This document shows, piece after piece, positions 54,657-63,617 of a stretch of DNA of 64,000 nt. Position 1 is the first letter of the stretch. Each line of letters opens with the position of its first letter. Made by a program: the position numbers and the translations under genes. The DNA is taken from contig JALWSA010000028.1 of NCBI GenBank assembly GCA_026993805.1, forward strand, positions 1 to 64,000. The letters are read 5' to 3'. Source of the DNA: Thermotogaceae bacterium. Its GTDB lineage: Bacteria; Thermotogota; Thermotogae; Thermotogales; Thermotogaceae. Below the pieces are notes generated by a model. It was not told where the DNA came from, searched no databases, and saw only the letters and a program-made list of their open reading frames with translations.

Positions 54657-55062
54657 AGTAAGCGTGGTTTACATCTCTGAAAGCATGGATCTTGGGGTGG
54701 TGAAGAGATACGAGGTTCCCCAGGGAAAAGAACCTCTTTCTTTTCTCTTTCAAATGATGGCATCTCCACCCCCGGGGTATAGGAGTTACGTTCCGAAAGA
54801 TATTTTGCGGGCGGGTTATCTACTCTCGGATGCACTGGTGATTGACTTGAATGGAACATCGCTTTCAGGTCTTGGGTTCAAAGAAGAACGACTATTTCTT
54901 TATCAGATTCTCATCTCTCTGTTTCGTACTTATGATGTCAATGAAATCTACATACTCGTGGATGGCAAGCAAAGAGGCTATTTGATGAAATATGTTGATA
55001 TAAGCCTGGGTTTTCGCAGACAAGATTGGTTAAACTGGCCTTTGGAGGTGACTCGGCATTGA
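54592..55062 (+). CDS. Exported GerMN-domain protein
   Basis: 156 residues. An N-terminal hydrophobic segment (PLIIPILLIVSLSLSIEVSVVYIS) is followed by the GerMN pattern: ALVIDLNGTSLSGLG, a helix EERLFLYQILISLFRTYDVNEIYILVDGKQRGYL, ending YVDISLGFRR. GerMN domains occur in spore germination and lipoprotein GerM-like cell-wall proteins; here with no sporulation. GTG 54592 or TTG 54598 are possible starts. It overlaps the previous gene by 65 bases and trmI by TTGA. Confidence 0.7.
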   Translation: MVLRRPLIIPILLIVSLSLSIEVSVVYISESMDLGVVKRYEVPQGKEPLSFLFQMMASPPPGYRSYVPKDILRAGYLLSDALVIDLNGTSLSGLGFKEERLFLYQILISLFRTYDVNEIYILVDGKQRGYLMKYVDISLGFRRQDWLNWPLEVTRH

Positions 55063-55823
55063 TCATAACCAAAAACGCTCGTGTACTACTCCTTTCTGAG
55101 GAAGGTGATGAATTTTTAATCACTGTAAAACCCGGTTCGAGATTTGTAACTCATCTTGGAATAATAGAACATGATGATATTTTGGGGAAACCTTTTGGCT
55201 CTTTCGTGGTCACAAGCAAAGGAGTGAAGATTTTTGTATTGAGTCCTGGCATTATAGATGAGATTTTCAATATGAAAAGAAAGACCCAGATAGTATATCC
55301 CAAAGATCTCGGATTTATTCTCCTTATGTTGGATGTCAAAAACGGTGATAGGGTTATTGATGCAGGAGTTGGCAGCGGTGCAATGAGCTATGCATTTGCA
55401 AGAGCGGTTGGAAACTCAGGAAGGGTTTACGCTTACGAGAGAAGGTCAGATTTTCTTGAACTTGCCAGAGAGAACTTCAGAAAATGGAACGTGGAAGATA
55501 TCGTTGAACTAAAACTGAAAGATATTTCGGATGGTTTTGAGGAGAAGAATGTGGATGCTCTGTTTTTGGATGTTCCTACTCCATGGGACTATCTTCATCA
55601 CGCATGGGATGCGCTTAAGAGTGGGGGAAGAATAGGTATTGTTGTTCCCACCACAAATCAAGTTCAGGAAGTTCTGAAAAGACTTTATGACCTTCCCTTT
55701 GTAAAAATAGAGGTGTGGGAAGACCTTTTCAGACCTTTCAAGCCCGTTCCCGACAGGTTAAGGCCAGTGGATAGGATGGTTGCCCATACAACGTATATGA
55801 TATTCGCCGTAAAAGTGGGTTAA
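55059..55823 (+). CDS. trmI: tRNA (adenine-58-N1)-methyltransferase
   Basis: 254 residues, SAM-dependent Rossmann methyltransferase that makes m1A58 in tRNAs, a heat-stabilising modification. N-terminal beta domain; QIVYPKDLGFILLMLD is the family motif, then motif I DAGVGSGAMSYAFARAVG, LFLDVPTPWDYLHHAWDALKSGG for motif IV-V, and a C-terminal RLRPVDRMVAHTTYMIFA. TTG 55059 overlaps the preceding stop behind GGAGGTGAC. Confidence 0.94.
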   Translation: MIITKNARVLLLSEEGDEFLITVKPGSRFVTHLGIIEHDDILGKPFGSFVVTSKGVKIFVLSPGIIDEIFNMKRKTQIVYPKDLGFILLMLDVKNGDRVIDAGVGSGAMSYAFARAVGNSGRVYAYERRSDFLELARENFRKWNVEDIVELKLKDISDGFEEKNVDALFLDVPTPWDYLHHAWDALKSGGRIGIVVPTTNQVQEVLKRLYDLPFVKIEVWEDLFRPFKPVPDRLRPVDRMVAHTTYMIFAVKVG

Positions 55824-55848
55824 TATCTTTTCAGGAGGGATTTTACTC

Positions 55849-57663
55849 GTGTACGATCCCAGGTTTATAAGAAACATATGCATAATTGCGCATATCGATC
55901 ATGGTAAAACCACTCTAATCGATAGAATCTTAGAGCTCACCAAAACGGTGAGTTCTCGCCAGATGAGAGAACAGTTCCTGGATATGATGGATATCGAAAG
56001 GGAAAGAGGGATAACGATAAAAGCCCAGCCTGTCAAGGTTTATTACGATGCAAAAGACGGGAACAGATACGAGATAAACATAATAGACACGCCAGGACAT
56101 GTAGACTTTTCTTACGAAGTTGGAAGAAGCATGGCAGCATGTGAAGGTGCTGTCCTTCTTGTAGATGCTTCCCAAGGAGTGGAGGCTCAAACGGTGGCTC
56201 ATACATACCTCGCCATAGAACACGATTTGGAGATCATACCCGTTATAAACAAGATAGACCTTCCGAACGCTAATATCGAGGATACAGCGCTTCAAATAAT
56301 GGATCTTTTAGGAGTGGAGGAAGAAGAAATTCTGAAAGTGAGTGCGAAGAACGGTACAGGTGTCATAGATCTTCTGGAAGCAATAGTTAAAAGAGTTCCG
56401 CCGCCGAAGGGAAGAGCAGACGACAAGTTGGTGTCATTGATATTCGATGCCAGATATGACAAGTACCGCGGAGTCGTTGTTTCCGTGAGGATCTTTTCAG
56501 GGAGAGTAGAGAAAGGTGACAAGATCATGACCATGTCCAACGGGATGGTCTACGAAGTCAGCGAAGTAGGAGCATTCACGCCTTTTATGAAAGAAACGGA
56601 GGCACTATCTGCAGGCGAAGTCGGATACATAATAGCCGGAATAAAAGAAGTTTCGCAGGCAAGAGTTGGGGATACTATAACACTGGCAAGCGATCCAGCA
56701 GACAAACCGCTTCCTGGATATAAGGAGATAAAGCCCATGGTATATGCTGGAATGTATCCAGGCTTACCAGAATATTATGAAGATCTTCGAAAGGCCCTTG
56801 AAAAGCTCAAGCTTAACGATTCTGCTTTGGTTTTCGAGCCGGACAACTCTCCAGCTTTGGGATTTGGCTTCCGGGTGGGATTTCTTGGCCTTCTTCATAT
56901 GGATGTTGTCAGAGAGAGGATAGAAAGAGAGTTTGATCTTGCTGTTATTCTCACAGCACCAAATGTCATGTACAAAGTTAAACTGAGAAATGGAGAAATG
57001 ATAGAAGTTACCAATCCGGCGAAATTTCCTGATGAAGCAGATGTGGAGGAGGTTTACGAACCCTATGTAGACCTTTCGATAATAACTCCCAATGAATTTG
57101 TTGGTAACATGATAAATCTCGTACAAGTAGAAAAGCGAGGACGACTTTACACCACAGAGAACGCTGGAAAGAACCGCGTAATACTGAGATTTGAGGCACC
57201 TCTTTCCGAGATAATATTCGATTTCTTCGATAGAATGAAAGCCTTAAGCAGAGGATATGCTTCGATGGATTATGAGTTTTTGGAGTACAGAAAATCCGAT
57301 CTCGTTAAGGTAAGTATATTGGTGAACAAAGAACCTGTTGACGCCTTGGCTTTTGTTGTGCACAGGTCCAAAGCGTACACAGTTGCGAGGAAGGTTGTGG
57401 AAAAGCTGAAAGATCTCATACCGAGACATCAATTTCAGATTCCAATACAGGCAAAGGCAGGCGGAAGGATAATAGCGAGGAGTGATATAAAAGCGTTGAG
57501 AAAAGATGTGTTGGCAAAGTGCTACGGAGGAGATGTGACGAGGAAGATGAAACTTTTAGAGAAACAAAAAGAAGGAAAGAAGCGACTCAGGGAAATAGGT
57601 ATGGTGAGGATTCCACAAGAGGCATTTTTGGCTTTGCTCAGGATAGGGGAGGAAGAAGAATGA
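55849..57663 (+). CDS. lepA: Elongation factor 4 (LepA)
   Basis: 604 residues, ribosomal back-translocase GTPase. G1 AHIDHGKTT (14-22), G2/switch ERERGITIKAQ, G3 DTPGHVDFSYE, G4 NKIDLP, G5 SAKNGTG; then domains II, III, V and the LepA-specific C-terminal domain with KAKAGGRIIARSDIKALRKDVLAKCYGGD. Full length. GTG start after AGGAGGGA. Its stop overlaps the lipoprotein start by TGA/ATG. Confidence 0.97.
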   Translation: MYDPRFIRNICIIAHIDHGKTTLIDRILELTKTVSSRQMREQFLDMMDIERERGITIKAQPVKVYYDAKDGNRYEINIIDTPGHVDFSYEVGRSMAACEGAVLLVDASQGVEAQTVAHTYLAIEHDLEIIPVINKIDLPNANIEDTALQIMDLLGVEEEEILKVSAKNGTGVIDLLEAIVKRVPPPKGRADDKLVSLIFDARYDKYRGVVVSVRIFSGRVEKGDKIMTMSNGMVYEVSEVGAFTPFMKETEALSAGEVGYIIAGIKEVSQARVGDTITLASDPADKPLPGYKEIKPMVYAGMYPGLPEYYEDLRKALEKLKLNDSALVFEPDNSPALGFGFRVGFLGLLHMDVVRERIEREFDLAVILTAPNVMYKVKLRNGEMIEVTNPAKFPDEADVEEVYEPYVDLSIITPNEFVGNMINLVQVEKRGRLYTTENAGKNRVILRFEAPLSEIIFDFFDRMKALSRGYASMDYEFLEYRKSDLVKVSILVNKEPVDALAFVVHRSKAYTVARKVVEKLKDLIPRHQFQIPIQAKAGGRIIARSDIKALRKDVLAKCYGGDVTRKMKLLEKQKEGKKRLREIGMVRIPQEAFLALLRIGEEEE

Positions 57664-58133
57664 AACGAATAGTTTTGTTTTTAATTGTTGCGATCCTTCT
57701 TTTAACGTCATGTACTATTTCACCGCCATTCATCATAAGAGAAGGTGTGAGTACAAAAGAAATAGCCATGCTGCTCAGCGACACATACACACTGGTATCC
57801 GTGGATAGAGTGGATGAAATAGAAGGCTATAAAGCTTTTGGTTACGCCGCGATTTATGAAGATAGTGGCATGTTTATACTACATGTCACGCGTTTTAGGA
57901 AAGTATTTCTTGCCCGAATGGCATTCGAAGGGGTAACGCTTGTAAAACATGGGTTAAAACTTAAATCATTTTCTGAGGGGATATCGTGGGGAAAAGCGGA
58001 GTACGGCGACGATCTAATGTATACCGTTGTTCTCTGGTCTGAAAAATGGTTGATAACGATATCGGGATTTAAGAAAACGGTTAAAAGTGTGGCCAAAATT
58101 CTAATTGAGCGAATCGAGTCTATGGTATCATAG
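57660..58133 (+). CDS. Lipoprotein of unknown function
   Basis: 157 residues. The signal peptide ends in the lipobox LLTSC (Cys about 18), predicting lipid attachment. The mature part is a compact alpha/beta domain (YKAFGYAAIYEDSGMFILHVTRFRKVFLARMAFEGVTLVKHG). No family recognised. It overlaps lepA (ATGA) and is the last gene before a promoter-like signal. Confidence 0.7.
   Translation: MKRIVLFLIVAILLLTSCTISPPFIIREGVSTKEIAMLLSDTYTLVSVDRVDEIEGYKAFGYAAIYEDSGMFILHVTRFRKVFLARMAFEGVTLVKHGLKLKSFSEGISWGKAEYGDDLMYTVVLWSEKWLITISGFKKTVKSVAKILIERIESMVS
58123..58131 (+). promoter_or_regulatory. Extended -10 ahead of the large membrane protein
   Basis: TGGTATCAT just inside the 3' end of the lipoprotein gene, about 32 bases before the GTG at 58163; a TTGAGC lies 15 bases upstream of the -10. 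Confidence 0.4.
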
Positions 58134-58162
58134 TTAAAAAAGTAGGGGGTGAACTTTTAAAA

Positions 58163-60412
58163 GTGAAATCTCGAGTATTTTTTGTGATAATGCTCCTCCT
58201 CTTCGTGGTTACCTCACTTGGATATTTGAAAGTGGAGACTGTAAAGGATAGGTACATAGATCTTGTGAGGGACTTCGAAACTGGAAGTAGTGTAGATCCT
58301 TTTGTGCGTTATGTAAAAGACCAGCTTCCAAACCTCGCCTTGTACAGATTCTATAAGATAAAGATGGTTGGAAGTGTCGATAAAAGGGAATCTGCTTTAG
58401 ACATTCCTTACTTTTTAATGGCCTTGGTTAAGGTTAAGGAAAGTAAAACCATCGGTTATGAATCACTCAATCTCGGAAAATTCTGTGAAGAGGAAGAAAG
58501 CTTCTCCTTCGAATTTGGACTCTTCACTGAGGAAGAGGAAAGAAAAAAGAAGGAGGAAGAGGAAGAAAAATGTCTGAAAAAGATTCTGAGTGCGCTTGGT
58601 AAAAATCCCAGAGAGGAAAGATTGGTCTCGCTTGATTTCAATGAGCTCTTTGCAAGGGCACTTTTTCTATCCTATGTAGAGTCTCGGCTTGAAAAGACAA
58701 ACGTGACAGAAAGCCTTGTGAAACACAGCGCGGCTCTTACCTATGCTTTCAACCTGTACAACGATTATGTATCGGACGACTTGGAGTTCGTTTTCACACA
58801 CTATATTGGGTATTACCTGGGTGTTATTCACGAAAAAATTCCATTTGAAATACCCGGTGTTTCAAAAGTAGCGTGTGAAAATTGTAAGTACGTAAAGGTC
58901 TATCCTGGCGAGGAGTATCTGCGATCTTTCATGAAGAATTTCGATGAAGACGATGTCTTAGGCGTTAAAAAAAGAATAGAAATAGCTGTGAATCTTCTTG
59001 CAACGAAGGAATACACCGACAGCAGAGAGTTCGAATGGAATATAAGGTTGGCTTCACAATTTCTTTTCGAAAGGTTCTTTAAGGACTCCATGACCAAAAT
59101 GGAATGGACGGACTTGCGAGAGAATATGGAACGCATGCTGGAGCATACAATGGCATACTATTTAGGTGGGACCGACGTGATTCCTCCGATATCGCTTGAT
59201 GTACCAGTGAGGAAACTCAGATGTGGAAATGAAAGTTGCGTTTACAGGTTTTTCAGATATAAGGCGCCTGATCAGCTCAAAGGTATACTAACGATTCCAG
59301 ACGTGAAAGCCAGCATCAATGAAGTTTTGACAAGGTTGTCGCAAGAGCGGTTATCTCCAGAGGATTTGAGCAAGGAGATTGAGAGGGTCTCGGATGAACT
59401 GGAAGGTCGTGCAAAGGATGATATACAAGATCTCAAGGACAAGTTAGCGAAAATTGCTGCGGAATCATCCCCGAGGAGCTTTTCCTTGTGGTGGTTACGG
59501 TTTTTATTTTACGTTGTTTTGTTATCTTTCTCGATGTTTAAGGGCAGATGGAAGCTTACACTCACCCTTGTGGCTTTAGTAGAGATGTTTTACATAACCT
59601 TCTTCATAGATCTGAATTCTCGCGGAGAAGGTTTGTTCTATTCTCTCGCTATGTTCTATACATTTGCATTTGCGCTGCTCTTGTCTTTAAAAAAGCCAAA
59701 GAAGAACGTTCTTTGGCTGATATTCGGGACTGTTTTCATAGCTCTTCTATTTATGCCTACTTATATGAAGAGTGAATTTCTAAAGATGTCTTCTCACCCA
59801 GAATTCCACGATTCTCCTTACTATGATCTTTTGAAAGATGATCTTTTTGACGGTGCAAAGTTCGAGAGAAAGGGAAAGTTGATGGAGGAGGAAATAGAAT
59901 CTCGTTTTGGAAGGTACCTGATAAAAGCGCTGGCAAGTGAAAATCCTGAAAAAAGCCTGCAATTCAAAAGTGCCCTTAAGCTTGCGGAAAATATCTTCAG
60001 ATATTCCGATGAGAAACTAAAAAGCGATTTTATGAAATTTCTGAAATTGAGACTTGCGGATAGGAAGGACCTTTTGGTTCATTTTGAGAAACTGTATGAA
60101 AAATATCAGGGAAGAACCGAGCCACCCCATGTTGTCTCACTCCAAGCTTATTCATCCGCGAAAGCGGCTATAATATTCATGATGATATTCGCTCTTGGAT
60201 ATTTTGGGGTTAACAACATAGTTTTATCTGGGGCTGCATTGGCTGCGGGCATTTTCTTCTTGCTTGAGAAGGCAGTAGTCTTTGTGGAATACGCTGTTCC
60301 CACATTACAACTAAAGGGGCGATTTATCAATGTTCCATGGGTTGAGATATTGCTCATCATCCTGTCGGCAATGCTAATCAAAAAACTTTTTAAAGGGAGG
60401 GTGAAAACATGA
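58163..60412 (+). CDS. Large membrane protein of unknown function
   Basis: 749 residues, unrecognised. A signal-like helix (about 5-21) leads to a long extracytoplasmic helical domain with a strongly acidic/charged stretch (FTEEEERKKKEEEEEKCLKK, about 121-140), a CxxC pair in VACENCKYVKVYPG and another CG-x4-C (RCGNESC). Around 435-525 are three to four membrane helices, then a second soluble part, then two or three C-terminal helices (680-745). The paired Cys patterns repeat (C..C YVKVY / C....C VYRFF), suggesting duplicated subdomains or metal/disulphide sites. It overlaps the ABC binding-protein gene by ATGA, so it may serve the transporter. GTG start behind GGGGGTGAA. Confidence 0.7.
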   Translation: MKSRVFFVIMLLLFVVTSLGYLKVETVKDRYIDLVRDFETGSSVDPFVRYVKDQLPNLALYRFYKIKMVGSVDKRESALDIPYFLMALVKVKESKTIGYESLNLGKFCEEEESFSFEFGLFTEEEERKKKEEEEEKCLKKILSALGKNPREERLVSLDFNELFARALFLSYVESRLEKTNVTESLVKHSAALTYAFNLYNDYVSDDLEFVFTHYIGYYLGVIHEKIPFEIPGVSKVACENCKYVKVYPGEEYLRSFMKNFDEDDVLGVKKRIEIAVNLLATKEYTDSREFEWNIRLASQFLFERFFKDSMTKMEWTDLRENMERMLEHTMAYYLGGTDVIPPISLDVPVRKLRCGNESCVYRFFRYKAPDQLKGILTIPDVKASINEVLTRLSQERLSPEDLSKEIERVSDELEGRAKDDIQDLKDKLAKIAAESSPRSFSLWWLRFLFYVVLLSFSMFKGRWKLTLTLVALVEMFYITFFIDLNSRGEGLFYSLAMFYTFAFALLLSLKKPKKNVLWLIFGTVFIALLFMPTYMKSEFLKMSSHPEFHDSPYYDLLKDDLFDGAKFERKGKLMEEEIESRFGRYLIKALASENPEKSLQFKSALKLAENIFRYSDEKLKSDFMKFLKLRLADRKDLLVHFEKLYEKYQGRTEPPHVVSLQAYSSAKAAIIFMMIFALGYFGVNNIVLSGAALAAGIFFLLEKAVVFVEYAVPTLQLKGRFINVPWVEILLIILSAMLIKKLFKGRVKT

Positions 60413-61497
60413 AAAAGCTCTTTGTGGTTTTCTTGGTAGCTGCAGTAGTGCTAAGTGCATTCGCTTTCAAAGTCATCATGGTTACAGATACAGGAGGGCT
60501 GGGGGATAAGTCGTTTAACGATGGAACATGGCACGGTATAGTCAAGGCTGCGAAAGAAGTTGGAGCGGATTACGAAGTGATCCAGTCCTATGAACAGGCA
60601 GACTACATACCGAACCTTTCTAAAGCTGCAAAAGAAGCGGATATGGTTTTTGCGGTTGGATTCATGATGACTGACGCTCTTTTCAAAGTGGCTGCTCAGT
60701 ATCCGAACACCAAGTTCGTGGGAATAGACATAGTTCCACCTGAAGGAAAAGAGCTTCCGAATGTTCTGACATTCACATTTAAGGAACAGGAAGCGGCGTT
60801 CCTCGTTGGTTATGTAGCAGCTGCCATGACCAAGACTGGTATAGTCGGATTCGTCGGTGGAATACCAATACCGCCAGTTGAGAGATTCAGGTATGGATTT
60901 GAAGCAGGCGTGAAGATGTTCGCTAAACTTCATGGCAAGGATATAAAGATCCTGCGCGGTTACACCCAGGAGTTCTCCGATCCAAAGAAGGGTAAGGATC
61001 TCGCCATGTCCCAATTCGCTGAGGGTGCCGATGTGATATTCCACGCTTCTGGAGCTTGTGGTAACGGGGTCATCGAAGCTGCCAAGGAAAAGTTTGCAGC
61101 TCTTGTTGGAAAGGCAAACCCAACTCTTGAGGACTTCATAAACTACTATTACGAGCACGGTAAGGGCTTCTTTGCTATAGGTGTCGATGCCGATCAGGAC
61201 TACATGGCTCCCGGAGCTGTTTTAACATCCGCTATGAAAAGGGTTGACATGGCAGCGTACTATGCTGTGAAATGGGCTTACGAGGGAACATTCAAGGGAG
61301 GTCATATGGTACTCGGTCTCGCTCAGGAAGGTGTCGGCATGAGCCCGATGAGATACACCAAGGGATTAGTTCCAACGAGAGTATTGGCTGAGCTGCTTCT
61401 CATAGAAAAGCTCATAAAGGAAGGAAAATTCGTTATCCCCGATTCTCAGGAAGCTCTCGATTCCTTCAAAGTTCCTCCTATAAAGTTCCCGTTCTAA
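60409..61497 (+). CDS. BMP family ABC transporter substrate-binding protein (PnrA-like)
   Basis: 362 residues. Signal peptide MKKLFVVFLVAAVVLSAFA; then FKVIMVTDTGGLGDKSFNDGTWHG, the invariant opening of basic membrane protein/PnrA nucleoside receptors, with FHASGACGNGVIEAAKE and GVDADQDYMAPG later, all ligand-site motifs of the family. There is no lipobox Cys, unlike most PnrA proteins. Probably binds purine nucleosides. RBS AAGGGAGGGTGA. Confidence 0.94.
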   Translation: MKKLFVVFLVAAVVLSAFAFKVIMVTDTGGLGDKSFNDGTWHGIVKAAKEVGADYEVIQSYEQADYIPNLSKAAKEADMVFAVGFMMTDALFKVAAQYPNTKFVGIDIVPPEGKELPNVLTFTFKEQEAAFLVGYVAAAMTKTGIVGFVGGIPIPPVERFRYGFEAGVKMFAKLHGKDIKILRGYTQEFSDPKKGKDLAMSQFAEGADVIFHASGACGNGVIEAAKEKFAALVGKANPTLEDFINYYYEHGKGFFAIGVDADQDYMAPGAVLTSAMKRVDMAAYYAVKWAYEGTFKGGHMVLGLAQEGVGMSPMRYTKGLVPTRVLAELLLIEKLIKEGKFVIPDSQEALDSFKVPPIKFPF

Positions 61498-61509
61498 GGA
61501 GACGAATTT

Positions 61510-61532
61510 GCCGGGGCGTCTGCTGCCCCGGC
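61510..61532 (+). terminator. Hairpin after the BMP binding-protein gene
   Basis: GCCGGGGC (61510-61517), 7-base loop, GCCCCGGC (61525-61532), without a good T-run. More likely a transcript-stabilising or attenuating hairpin than a full terminator, since transporter genes follow. Confidence 0.6.
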
Positions 61533-61555
61533 ATTATCTATGGAGGCAATTTTCT

Positions 61556-62068
61556 ATGAAGAAGGAACAGGTTTATTTGTTGGTTTTCATTGGCACTGTG
61601 GTTGCTTTGTTTTTATTTTTAATGCTCATGAACTTTGAGCGTGCTTCTTATAGTGCCATTAAGGATGAAATAAGTGAATTTCTGAAAGAAACTCTGATGA
61701 AACTGAAGGACGGAGAGCTTAATATCTACGAATTGATCTACAAACCCTTTTATATGGGCGATGTGGATGAAGGGCTGGCGGCTTATAAGGTAGTTTTCGA
61801 AGGTTTGGGGCAAGACATAAGAGCTTTTTTAGGTCACGAGTTGAATATTTCCGTGGATATCAAGGGGTTGACTCGCTTAAACAGAGATTTGATACCCAAA
61901 AGGTTGCGTCCATTCGTACAGGATGAATACGTTTTTATTTGGAGATACCGTGTTGACAATGTGGAAGGACCTTGGGTTGAGGGTAGAGTCGTAAAAGTGG
62001 AAGACAGATGCTACTTTGGCGTTGTATACAGCTCGGATGGTGGAATTTCAGTGTACCCTTCTTTTTGA
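61556..62068 (+). CDS. Small membrane-anchored protein inside the BMP transporter operon
   Basis: 170 residues: one N-terminal membrane helix (about 5-24, VYLLVFIGTVVALFLFLML) and a soluble domain of about 140 residues with no recognised family (EISEFLKETLMKLKDGELNIYELIYKP ... YVFIWRYRVDNVEGPWVEGRVVKVEDR). It sits between the binding-protein and ATPase genes; BMP operons normally lack such a gene. ATG 61556 after GGAGG. Confidence 0.7.
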   Translation: MKKEQVYLLVFIGTVVALFLFLMLMNFERASYSAIKDEISEFLKETLMKLKDGELNIYELIYKPFYMGDVDEGLAAYKVVFEGLGQDIRAFLGHELNISVDIKGLTRLNRDLIPKRLRPFVQDEYVFIWRYRVDNVEGPWVEGRVVKVEDRCYFGVVYSSDGGISVYPSF

Positions 62069-62084
62069 AGTGAGGTGAAGAGAT

Positions 62085-63617
62085 TTGGAAAAGGAATATG
62101 CTGTGGTTATGAAAGGGATTGTAAAGAGATTTCCTGGGGTTTTAGCCAACGACCATGTGGATCTGCACGTAAAAAAGGGCGAGATTCACGCTGTGGTGGG
62201 TGAGAACGGGGCAGGTAAAACTACCTTGATGAACCAATTGTACGGGCTACTCCACCCTGACGAAGGCGAGATATACATATTCGGAAAGAAAGTTAACTTC
62301 CGCGGTCCAAGAGATGCCATAGAAAATGGCATAGGAATGGTTCACCAGCATTTCATGCTCGTGGATAATTTGACGGTTGCAGAAAATGTCGTCTTGGGTT
62401 CCGAATCTAAAAAATGGGGCTTCATGTTCGACCTTTCCAGTGCTAAGAAGGTTGTTAAGGAACTCTCGGAAAAATACGGGCTATATGTAGACGTAGACGC
62501 AAAGATAGAAGATATACCTGTTGGTATGCAACAGAGAGTCGAGATACTGAAAACGCTTTATAGGGGTGCTGAGATACTCATATTCGACGAACCAACAGCG
62601 GTTTTAACCCCGCAAGAAACGGAGGAACTTTTCGAAGTGATGAGAAGGCTTAAAGAGGCCGGGAAAACAATGATATTCATATCACATAAACTCAATGAAG
62701 TTATGGAAATCTCGGACAACATAACGGTTATGAGACTTGGAAAGGTTACTGCGAATCTTGTCACGAGTGAAACAAACCCGAGAGAAATTGCGAGAGCAAT
62801 GGTTGGAAGAGATGTTGTCCTGAGAGTTGAAAAGTCTGCTCACAAACCGAAAGAAGTCGTTTTCGAAGTGGAAAATCTATGGGTCAAAGATAACAGAGGG
62901 CTTGATGCTGTCAAAGGAATAAGTTTCAATGTGAGAGCTGGTGAAATCGTTGGAATCGCTGGAGTTGCTGGAAACGGACAAACCGAGCTCGTTGAAGCTA
63001 TCAGTGGACTCAGGAAAGTGGAAAAGGGAAGCATAAGACTTCTTGGAAATGATGTGACAAATCTTGATCCAAGAAAACTCAGGGATATGAGACTTTCGCA
63101 TATACCTGAAGACAGACTAAAACATGGCCTTATAGTTCAATACCCAGCGTATTATAACTTGATACTTGGGCAACACTGGTGGAGACCATTTTCTAACAAC
63201 GGCTTTCTCGATCACAATGCCATCTATGAAAACGCGAAGGACCTGTTTGAAAAGTTTGATATAAGGCCAAGGAATTGGAGAATGCTTGGAGGAAACTTTT
63301 CAGGTGGAAATCAGCAGAAGATAGTGGTTGCAAGAGAGCTGAATGCCAAGCCAAAATTCATCGTAGTTGCACAGCCAACGAGGGGACTTGATGTAGGAGC
63401 AATCGAGTTCATACACAAAACACTTTTAAAGCTGAGGAAAGAAGATGTGGCTATCCTTCTGATTTCCATGGAACTTGAAGAAATCTTTTCACTGTCTGAC
63501 AGGATCTTGGTGATGTATGAAGGAGAGATAATGGGGCAGGTGCGGCCTGAGGAAACCACTGTTGAAGAAGTCGGGCTAATGATGGCGGGCAAGAAATTAG
63601 AAGAGGTGAGAGCATGA
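62085..63617 (+). CDS. Nucleoside ABC transporter ATP-binding protein (two NBDs)
   Basis: 510 residues with tandem nucleotide-binding domains. First: Walker A GENGAGKT (39-46), MQQRVEILK, Walker B ILIFDEPTAVL. Second: degenerate Walker A GVAGNGQTE, signature FSGGNQQK, then FIVVAQPTRGLD. This is the NupO/YufO and ribose-type layout that pairs with BMP binding proteins. TTG start behind GAGGTGAAGAGA; its stop overlaps the permease start. Confidence 0.94.
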   Translation: MEKEYAVVMKGIVKRFPGVLANDHVDLHVKKGEIHAVVGENGAGKTTLMNQLYGLLHPDEGEIYIFGKKVNFRGPRDAIENGIGMVHQHFMLVDNLTVAENVVLGSESKKWGFMFDLSSAKKVVKELSEKYGLYVDVDAKIEDIPVGMQQRVEILKTLYRGAEILIFDEPTAVLTPQETEELFEVMRRLKEAGKTMIFISHKLNEVMEISDNITVMRLGKVTANLVTSETNPREIARAMVGRDVVLRVEKSAHKPKEVVFEVENLWVKDNRGLDAVKGISFNVRAGEIVGIAGVAGNGQTELVEAISGLRKVEKGSIRLLGNDVTNLDPRKLRDMRLSHIPEDRLKHGLIVQYPAYYNLILGQHWWRPFSNNGFLDHNAIYENAKDLFEKFDIRPRNWRMLGGNFSGGNQQKIVVARELNAKPKFIVVAQPTRGLDVGAIEFIHKTLLKLRKEDVAILLISMELEEIFSLSDRILVMYEGEIMGQVRPEETTVEEVGLMMAGKKLEEVRA

